Positions 56,226-64,000 of a DNA stretch of 64,000 nt are shown piece after piece (the first letter of the stretch is position 1; each line of letters begins with the position of its first letter). This DNA is from Bolinopsis microptera (taxonomy: Eukaryota > Ctenophora > Tentaculata > Lobata > Bolinopsidae). The notes beneath the pieces are model-generated. The model made no database searches. It was not told where the DNA came from and saw nothing but the letters and a program-made list of their open reading frames with translations. The position numbers and the translations under genes were made by a program. The DNA lies in the NCBI RefSeq assembly GCF_026151205.1, contig NC_087072.1, positions 4,574,084 through 4,638,083 on the forward strand, given 5' to 3'.

Positions 56226-56368
56226 TTGAGGGCGTCCAGGCGTCCTAAAATTATTACCCATAGCTCCTTGCTTTGGAATGAACAGATAAAAGCATGTATT
56301 TCTAAAGCAAATCGTATGATCTGCTGGATTGTAAGGAACTTAGTTATTAGAGAAAAGGTTGTAATGAT
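56226..56368 (+). pseudogene. LINE reverse-transcriptase thumb fragment
   Basis: The frame SSLLWNEQIKACISKANRMI, then CWIVRNLVIREKVVM, matches the region after the RT palm in CR1/L2-type LINEs (..W..HI......KANR.LG.I.R....R....M). It continues directly into a ~110-bp unit that recurs at 63.6 kb, so this is likely a heavily deleted LINE 3' end. Confidence 0.55.
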
Positions 56369-56379
56369 TGTAAGCCGTG

Positions 56380-56483
56380 ACCAGGCAAGAGATATGGTCT
56401 ATAGTAAGAGATTTTCCATTAAATTATTGTACCAGTATAGTAAGGTTCTAAGAAAGAACATATTTTGTAAAGTTGTGTAAGCA
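56380..56483 (+). repeat. ~110-bp unit, copy near 56.4 kb
   Basis: The unit contains GGCAAGAGATATGGTCTATA, TTTTCCATTAAATTATTG and GGTTCTAAGAAAGAACATAT. The same unit occurs about 1.7 times at 63598-63785, where it ends in a (GATTA)n tail. The likeliest reading is the 3' UTR of an L2/CR1-like LINE. Confidence 0.55.
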
Positions 56484-56902
56484 GTGATTAATTGAGATGA
56501 ATTTAGGGTAATATTGTGTAATATGTAGATAGTGTAATGATTATAATAAGGCGGTCGTGGGGTCCAGTATGTGACGTAGTATTTTGGGCATATATTAGTA
56601 GACGACAGTTATTGCAGTTTAAGTGCAGAGAGGTCAGTTTAACATATGTTGGGTCAGTACGAGGTTGAATTATGGAGTGTTTACAGAATACTAGTGTTAC
56701 AATGTTGTGGCTATCGACAGGACAGTTTGAAATTCCTGGGAAATGGTAGGGTTAGTTTTTGGAGATAGCTCAGTGCCAGTTTACCCGATCGAGAGGGGGG
56801 TCATTTTGATACCGGGCAGGTTCTGTAGCTAGAACCTGTTAAGGTTAGGTCGTTTAGTTAGGTAGATGGCTATAGTGGTAAGTATAATATTGGCGGCCGT
56901 AG

Positions 56903-57660
56903 AATAGTGGAGCATTACGTAGTTACTATTATCAGGCTTGGTTGTGGCCGGGGTCAACAATGGTTGGTCCGACACCAGGGGATGTCTTGACAACACTGGG
57001 CTCTGGCAGAGCGAGAGTCAGCAATGGTTGACTCAGATAGGTAAAGCTAGACTAAGAGTAAGAGCCCGGGAGAAATAGTCAGCGCTGGTTGACTTAGATA
57101 GATAAAGCTAGACTAAGAATAAGAGCCCGGGAGGAATAGTCAGCACTGGTTGACTTAGATAGATAAAGCTAGACTAAGAATAAGAGCCCGGGAGGAATAG
57201 TCAGCACTGGTTGACTTAGATAGATAAAGCTAGACTAAGAATAAGAGCCCGGGAGGAATAGTCAGCACTGGTTGACTTAGATAGATAAAGCTAGACTAAG
57301 AGTAAGAGCCCGGGAGAAATAGTCAGCACTGGTTGACTTAGACAGATAAAGCTAGACTAAGAATAAGAGCCCGGGAGGAATAGTCAGCAATGGTTGACTT
57401 AGATAGGTAAAGCTAGACTAGGATAGTAGTAGAATAGTGGAGCATTACGTAGTTACTATTATCAGGCTTGGTTGTGGCCGGGGTCAACAATGGTTGGTCC
57501 GACACCAGGGGATGTCTTGACAACACTGGGCTCTGGCAGAGCGAGAGTCAGCAATGGTTGACTCAGACAGATAAGGCTAGACTAAGAGTAAGAGCCCGGG
57601 AGGAATAGACAGCAATGGTTGACTCAGATAGGTAAAGCTAGATTAAGGGTAGGATTAACG
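56903..57660 (+). repeat. Higher-order minisatellite, ~61-bp units
   Basis: At least six tandem units contain GAGCCCGGGAGGAATAGTCA and GGTTGACTTAGATAGATAAA. They lie between two copies of a ~145-bp block (56903-57045 and 57425-57570) starting GAATAGTGGAGCATTACG. The array lies inside the likely LTR that ends near 58228. Confidence 0.75.
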
Positions 57661-58179
57661 GCAGGAAGTGTGTTGCGTAATATTTGAGGCAGTATGAATC
57701 GGAGTAATTAGGAATTTGTTGCATAGTATTTGAGGCAATATGAGTCTAAGTGACTAAGCGTTGGTTGAGCAAATATTCGATTATTCATTGTTCAGTTAAG
57801 TACCTTGGGCACCTTTATTATACCCCTTGTTTGCATTCTCACCCTATTCGATAGAGGGTCATGGTTGATACCGGACTAGTGTGAGGGACCAGGACCAGTT
57901 ATGGTTGGGGCCTGGTGAGCACGGATGGAACGTGTCGTTAGAGGTTTAGAATCGGCAGTGGTTGTTTCAGGGCACCTAGATTAGGCACGGTCAAGGCGAG
58001 TTGACCGTGCTATCCGTGTTTTATGTTGCAGCACTAGATCGCTGGGCGTTTATGGGCGATACGAGTCTGGTTAATTAGGATTTGAAGTAGAGGTTGTCGA
58101 ATTATTCATTGTGTTGTTTCATAGTTTAATTTTGTTTACCTTTTATTATCACGCTCGTTTCCATTGTCCAAACCCTTAA

Positions 58180-58250
58180 TTAAATGCAAATAAACTTCGA
58201 ACCGAGAAGCAAGTGTCCACTGCTTACAAATGGCGCGAACGGTAGGATCC
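58180..58250 (+). promoter_or_regulatory. LTR 3' border with poly(A) signal and tRNA primer-binding site
   Basis: AATAAA near 58189 is followed ~35 nt later by an LTR end, GCTTACA. At 58231-58250 lies TGGCGCGAACGGTAGGATCC. Its reverse complement ends CCA and reads like a tRNA 3' end with a CCTAC T-stem and an acceptor strand. That is the hallmark of an LTR-retrotransposon primer-binding site. The 5' LTR boundary was not fixed; it may reach back to about 56.5 kb. A TATA box is not evident. Confidence 0.65.
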
Positions 58251-59330
58251 TATTTTATTATAGGATAGTTTGTTTTGTATTTTAATTAAGGTAATGGAGA
58301 CTATTTAGTGTGTGAGAGTGAGTCGACAGAGGTCAGGAGTATTTGTAAATATGTACGTAAACGTAATATTATACAGTGTTGTCAGTTACCATTGTTAGAC
58401 TAGTGCAGTGCAAGAGCAGTAAAGCTGTAAAGGAATGCTCGGTGAAGTGTAAGAGTTTAAATGGTATTTTTGGGGTTTCTTTCATCATGGAGGGGACAGG
58501 GGGTTAAATTCCGGAGAGGCACAGGTTAGGAGGGGTTATTTTGAGGAGTATATGTCCGTCCGTTGAGGGATTGGTTCGAGAGAGTGTTTTGATGAGTTGA
58601 TTCATGGATAACCGGGTCTTATTGTAAGTTTTAAGACGGCAGACTTGACATACTTTCAGCCACCAGAGCCTCAGTGGGAGTGGCTGCCTGCTGAACCGTT
58701 CTGTAGTGTGTCAGACTTGTTTTCTTTTAGTAGCGCTACGTATTGTGATATCATGAAAGAGATAGAGGAAGAGATAGAGGAAGAGATAGAGAAAGTGATA
58801 GAGGAAGAGATAGAGGAAGAGATATTATATAAATAAGACCCGGGTGATGCTAGCATTGGAGGTTGAAGAGAGGTTATTCGGAGAGTGGTGACGTCACTTG
58901 TAGGGAATTAGAGCGGTGTATTGATTTGAAAACTTGGAACGTTTTGAAGGGGTTTTGAAATTTGAGGGGTGCCGGGGCATGGTATTTTCTATGATGAAAG
59001 AAATTAGGACTACTTTTCTGTGAAGAGAGTGTTGAATTGACTGTCCGAATATTTGAATATGAGGAACTGACGGAGATTAAGTCATGGAGTGACGGTGTGA
59101 GACACTGATTTATCAATTAGAGTAAAAACCGAGCAATAGAGAGCTGATAAGCGAGAGCTTTAATTATTACATTTGACCTGTACACTTGGTATTTTAATTA
59201 GTACATTATTGAAGAGAGAGACAGTGTTTGTATTTTAATTAGAACTGTTGAAGAGAGAGACAGTGTTTGTATTTTATTTTAATACTTTCAACACTACTAT
59301 ATAACAAATAATTTGAGTCAGGGAAGCGGC
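58251..59330. other. Leader between primer site and gag
   Basis: About 1.1 kb with no domain recognised. One short frame (58645-58836) reads out a GAGATAGAGGAA microsatellite as Glu/Ile repeats and is not convincing. This is probably the untranslated leader of the LTR element. Confidence 0.4.
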
Positions 59331-59332
59331 AC

Positions 59333-60533
59333 TGAGAGAGGAATTGGCAGAGATAAAGATAGCTAATGAGGTAATGATGAGAGCGCGGCAGGAGGCTGAG
59401 CTAGCAAACGAGAGAGGAATTGGCAGAGATAAAGATAGCTAATGAGGTAATGATGAGAGCGCGGCAGGAGGCTGAGCTAGCAAACGAGAGAGGAATTGGC
59501 AGAGATAAAGATAGCTAATGAGGTAATGATGGGAGCGCGGCAGGAGGCTGAGCTAGCAAACGAAGAGTTAAGGACTCAATATGATGAATTGAGGCAGCAG
59601 GGAGCACAGCTAAGAAGAGATGGATTCAGAGAGGGTAAGCTAGAAGCTAGGCAGGAGAAGGAGACCGAAAAGAGGAGAATCAGAGAAGCGAACAGAGCAG
59701 CGGGTAAGAAATACCCATTAATGAAACCTCGGATGTTTGTGCTGGGGAAACACAGCTTTAGAACCTTCCTGAGCGGGTAAAATATTTGCCAATGCTGCGG
59801 ACATCTTGGATGAAGACTTGGTGGACATGATAATGACGTACTTGGACCCCAAGGCACAGAGGAGAGTGGAGACCCTACGATTAACCCGGGACGAGAAGAG
59901 AAATGTAGAGGCGAGTTTGGAGAGGAGGACAGAGGTGTTATGTGATGTGCATTCAAAGGCGGGTGCAGGAAGAGACTTCTTGAGATGCGTCAGAAAGAGG
60001 AAGAGACAATTTCGGATTTTGCAGCTAGAGTCACTGACATGGCAGATGAGGCATATGCACCGGAGGAGGAGGAGATCAAGAAGACCATCAGGCTAGATGT
60101 ATTTACAGCTGGGGTATTAAAGGATGAAATCGGGATTGAGTTAACCAAGTCACGAGTGCAAGATTTTTGCGGCCGCGCTAAAGAGGGCAGTTAAGTTGGA
60201 TGGGATCCTGGCGAGTCGTAGCCCTAAAACCAGGGAAGAATGAGGAGGAACTTTTGTTTCAAATCGAGGAGGATATAGAGATGGATGAGGGAGTGATAAA
60301 CCGAGTGATGGAAGAGAACCGGCCGAGAAGAGACATCGGTGCTTGTTACACCTGTGGACAGCATGGACATTTCGCAAAGGAATGTAGAAAGCCCCCACTT
60401 GTTATGGATGCGGGAGACAGGGTCATATTGCAATGGATTGTACGCAAGGACACGGTGGCCGAGGAGGTCTTCAAAGAGGGCAAGATCCTCTTGTACAGAA
60501 AGCTATGGACGAAAGAAATTTATCATTGGTAGC
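59333..60533 (+). pseudogene. Broken LTR-retrotransposon gag with two zinc knuckles
   Basis: A 76-bp unit is repeated about three times (59333-59560; gaattgg at 59341, 59417, 59493), encoding EIKIANEVMM..RQEAELANE coiled coil. Because 76 is not a multiple of 3, the repeat scrambles the frame. The capsid region continues in pieces: MDEDLVDMIMTYLDP, KAQRRVETLRLTRDEK, then ETISDFAARVTDMADEAY and IRLDVFTAGVLKDEIGIEL in another frame. Two CCHC knuckles follow, CYTCGQHGHFAKEC and, after a further shift, CYGCGRQGHIAMDC. Gag packages element RNA; this copy cannot make one product. Confidence 0.75.
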
Positions 60534-60554
60534 AGGTAGAAGAACTGATAAGAC

Positions 60555-62560
60555 ATGGGAGGAGACCAACCACCTTTGTCGACAGAGGGGATGGATTACT
60601 TGAAGTGGAAACGTGAGGTCGGCATCTGGGAGTTGGGAACTTCGATAGCAGCTGCTAAGCAGGCTGCAGTGTGTGTCTTGAGGATCCAGGATTTCAAGGC
60701 AAGAGATTTTGCAACACGCTTAGAGTATATTTATATATATACTCAGAGTATATTTCTAGGTATTGATCATCTAGAAAAGTTTGTTAGACCGGAACAAATG
60801 CAAATGACAGAATATATCGCTGAGTTCAAGAAACGATTGAACCGGATCGGAGAGTTGTTAATTACAAGAAAGAAATTTATCATGATGGTATGTTGGCATA
60901 CAGGTTGTTAACTCAGGCCAACCTGACCAAAGATCAACAGATATTGATCAAAGCTGCAATGGGGACTCAAAAGTTAACGAGTAAAGCAATTGAGGAATGT
61001 TTGAAGAGGTGGTTCGGTGACGCTGTTTTCTGTCGTAGATCCAGACTGGAGTTAGACACAGTGAAGATTAAGGTAGAACCTGGATCGGATGTGCATTACC
61101 ATAGGGGTCAGTTTGATGAAAAGGATACTGACATCAGTGGTGATAACGGAGAATATACATTCTATCCAGGATACAATAATCGAGGACAAGGATGAAGGAA
61201 ATCGTTCTCTTCTGGCGGTTATAACAATTACTCCAATGGCAGAGGGAGATCTGGAAATTATAGCAGACCATGGGAAAGAGACAAACAGCTCAATTCAAAA
61301 GAAAGGAATAACTCAGACTACAAAGATGAGTTAAATGCTTTCAGTCACAAAACAGGCGATGTAGCAAGATGTTCAATTTGTGATTCAAATAAGCATTTCT
61401 GGGCAGATTGTCAACATAATCCCAATGTTAATGATGTTCGAAAGAAGGATTCGGGCTCAGTGTGTGTGTATCAGTCGGGCAGGAAGGGTTAAGAATCAAA
61501 CAAAATTGACAATGACTACTGTGAGACAGTGCTGTTAGTCAATGAGACATTTAACAAGGTGTTGATTGACACTGGGACAACCAGTAATGTGTATGGTGAT
61601 GTTTGGTTGAACACATTCTCAGAGTCAATGCCTGAAGAGTTGAAGAAAAAGGTCAGCGAAGTCGAGAGAAACTTGAGTTTTCGTTTTGGAGACGGATGCG
61701 CGGTTGAATCTATTAAATGCGTCATGTTACCCGTCAAGTTGTGTAACAGAGATTTCATGTTAGAAACATTTGTGGTTCCAGGAGAATTACCATTTTTGTT
61801 TTCTAGATGTAGCATGAAGCAACTGGGGGTATCATTAGACATAGAGAATGATCAGATTATGATTGGCGGAGAACGGTAACAACTGAAAGTGACCAAATCA
61901 GGTCATTATGTGGCAGATATCATGTTATGGGAAAATATGAAATCAGAGAAATATACCATTGAACAAACTGGTAGGGAAGAGAGTGTAAGGAAAGAGGAGA
62001 TTGTTGATAGTGATAGTGACAGTGAAGATGAATTCTGTCCGAATGAATCAGAGGAAGTAAGCAATGAACCATCAGCAGAAGGAGTGGAAGTTTCGAGTGA
62101 AACTGAAATTTCAATAGAAGAATCTGGTAATGTAGAGACCAGTAGTGAATAAGTGAAGTCAGAAAGTGTCGGTGATGAAAATAGAGACACAAGTGAGCCT
62201 GATGAATTTCAGAGTGCTTCTCGTCTGATGAGAATCAAGACTGGGTAGATGTTGTAGTCAAGAGGAATAAGGTATTAGACTTTAAGAGTGAGGATGTCAT
62301 TAGGTATAACTCAGCAGATCATACCAACGATGTGTGGCAGAGAGCAAGTATAATTGGACCTGGATGGAAAGAAAATTCTGTAAGGAAGGAAGACATCAAC
62401 GTCCGGAACTTGGTGAAAGAACCAGAAGGTACAACAATTCAATTGCGTCTCAGTGAGTGTCAAGTGCAGAAAAAATCACATGATTCTTTTAACACAGAGT
62501 CTAGTGTTGATACGGTGATGATACCAAAGGAGAGATATGGTGAGGTGTGTAATCAGTTTA
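60555..62560 (+). pseudogene. Broken copia-like gag and aspartic protease region
   Basis: Gag-like segments are DYLKWKREVGIWELGTSI, VRPEQMQMTEYIAEFKKRLN and, after a frame break near 60880, GMLAYRLLTQANLT. A zinc knuckle CSICDSNKHFWADC lies at about 61371. The retropepsin frame (61529-61879) has VLIDTGTTSNVYGD with the catalytic DTG, then FRFGDG and a SGHY motif after the stop, as in copia-type elements of invertebrates. An acidic linker follows (61889-62152). No integrase or RT is seen before the minisatellite at 62.6 kb. Stops and shifts make it a relic. Confidence 0.65.
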
Positions 62561-62596
62561 TCATTTTGTGGAGACACAGTACGATCGAAGACAGAG

Positions 62597-62960
62597 AGCT
62601 GATAAATGGAGACACAGAGAGCTGATAAATAGAGACATAGACGGGTCGGAGACGAAGGCTGATAAATGGAGACACAGAGTAGTAGTCGGAGACGAAGGCT
62701 GATAAATAGAGACACAGAGTGGTCGGAGACGAGAGCTGATAAATGGAGACACAGAGAGCTGATAACTGGAAACACAGACGAGTCGGAGACGTGAGCTGAT
62801 AAATGGAGACATAGACGGGTCGGAGACGTGAGCTGATAAAAGGAGACACAGTGTAGTCGGAGACGAGAGCTGATAAACGGAGACACAGATAGCTGATAAA
62901 TGGAGACACAGAGTGGTCGGAGACGAGAGCTGATGAATGGAGACACAGAGTGGTCGGGGA
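62597..62960 (+). repeat. ~36-bp minisatellite
   Basis: About ten irregular units of AGCTGATAAATGGAGACACA and GAGTGGTCGGAGACGAG. It is open in several frames by chance and not regarded as coding. Confidence 0.8.
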
Positions 62961-63289
62961 CGAGTTACGGGAGAATGCAGATAGGCTGGAAGGAGATACA
63001 GAGTCAGAATGAGTCATAAAATTAATATAACAGTAGTTATATCGAAATAACAGTGCAATATCATTGATCACAAAAAATCAGATAAATCAGAAATTACTTG
63101 GAACTGAAAGAGCTGTCGATATTGAAATGAAAATTAAAACAAAGTCTTAATAAATAACTATCGGAGAGTATCACCCAACAGGGGCGGTGAGGAGAAGATG
63201 GTTAACATACCTGGAGTACAAGAGAGACAGTGACACTAAACCCACGGATTGAGATGCGTAGTACATCAACTTGTATTCTAAACGGAGAC

Positions 63290-63412
63290 ATCGAACGAGA
63301 TCCAGAAGAAGACATCTGGAAGGAGAAAAGAGACATGAAACGAGATCCAGAAGAAGATCTCTGGAAGGAGAAAAGAGACATGGAACGAGATCCAGAAGAA
63401 GATATCTGCAAT
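63290..63412 (+). repeat. 48-bp tandem repeat
   Basis: Nearly three copies of a 48-bp unit with GAACGAGATCCAGAAGAAGA and TCTGGAAGGAGAAAAGAGAC. It keeps an Arg/Glu-rich frame because 48 is a multiple of 3, but there is no independent sign of a gene. Confidence 0.7.
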
Positions 63413-63597
63413 ATTCAGAACGAGGAGCGGAGACCTGGAGCGAGAGCCAGAAGAAGATATGTTGAACAACGAACGGAGACTCGGGACCGGATCCAGATGA
63501 GGATGTTCGCAACGAAGAATGAGACGGGGATAAGAAGAGACGAAAGAGAAAATGGACAGATAAAGTAAGCCGTTAAGTTTGGATATTGTGAAACTTT

Positions 63598-63815
63598 ATT
63601 AAATTATTGTACCAGTATAGTAAGGTTCTAAGAAAGAACATATTTTGTAAAGTTGTGTAAGCCGTGACCGGGCAAGAGATATGGTCTATAGTAAGAGATT
63701 TTCCATTAAATTACTGTACCAGTATAGTAGGGTTCTAAGAAAGAACATATTTTGTAAAGTTGTGTAAGCTGTGATCGGGCAAGATTAGATTAGATTAGAT
63801 TAGATTAAGAATAAT
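63598..63815 (+). repeat. ~110-bp units ending in a (GATTA)n tail
   Basis: About 1.7 copies of the unit seen at 56380-56483 end in GGGCAAGATTAGATTAG and further GATTA copies. A pentamer tail is typical for the 3' end of L2/CR1-like LINEs. Confidence 0.6.
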
Positions 63816-64000
63816 GACATAAACATCATCACTAGTTTTAAACATTCTTTCTGATTTCCTCATTATCAGAACTGTGAACATTTCACAGCCTTCGTCATTT
63901 TTAAAAAACAAACAAATTCTATAACTAACATAATTGTCATAATTTATTTACATATAAAAAAGTTTAAAAAGTTAAAAACCGTTAATTTAAAAATAACTAA
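63816..64000. other. Right edge, nothing recognised
   Basis: AT-rich DNA with no feature seen. Confidence 0.4.

Noticed and set aside
58645-58836. Glu/Ile-repeat frame
   Set aside because: It is a GAGATAGAGGAA microsatellite read in frame.

Overview
This is a eukaryotic, animal-type window, AT-rich overall. The host genes have short GT-AG introns, and several encode animal-typical proteins: a cyclin D, augmin HAUS5, MCM4, importin-5, RAE1, DJ-1, PIG-V, CEP20, PEX2 and hnRNP K-like KH proteins. The retroelements (CR1/L2-like and copia-like pieces, plus an RT-tail domain I associate with cnidarian elements) suggest an early-branching or otherwise compact invertebrate genome such as a cnidarian or sponge. 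I cannot name the species.

Layout. 0-2.3 kb holds two exons of a cyclin D-like gene (minus strand) that runs off the left edge. 2.3-9.9 kb is a host-gene-free stretch packed with small inverted-repeat elements; at least three insertions can be proven from perfect 8-bp target duplications. 9.97-23.46 kb is one gene, MCM4, reconstructed here as 15 in-phase exons (919 codons). Its 7.6-kb intron carries a LINE that was itself split by a TTAA-flanked DNA element and then by a hAT element. From 23.8 to 48.3 kb run PEX2, HAUS5, a mitochondrial-looking P-loop/TPR protein, three tandem two-KH genes, DJ-1, two tiny paralogous membrane proteins, CEP20, PIG-V, importin-5 and RAE1. 48.3-64 kb is repeat and mobile-element DNA: TGTCCG/GGACA arrays with kilobases of GGA-rich satellite in a terminal-inverted-repeat element, a LINE ORF1-like gene, an opposite-strand RT-tail fragment, an LTR element with a visible tRNA primer site, a broken gag, a broken copia-like gag-protease region and several minisatellites.

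The main observation is organisational. All 14 host genes from 48.3 down to 10.0 kb, and the cyclin beyond them, lie on the minus strand. Gaps are mostly 40-880 bp, and an AG preceded by a splice-acceptor-like stretch lies within 0-50 nt upstream of most start codons. Two paralogous small membrane-protein genes are only 40 nt apart. This fits polycistronic transcription resolved by spliced-leader trans-splicing, although 5'UTR introns could explain part of it. Functionally the cluster mixes cell-cycle and centrosome genes (cyclin D, MCM4, HAUS5, CEP20) with RNA and nuclear-transport genes (three KH proteins, RAE1, importin-5) and organelle genes (PEX2, P-loop/TPR protein, DJ-1, PIG-V). Exon borders were read by eye from splice consensus and frame continuity, so single-base errors are possible.
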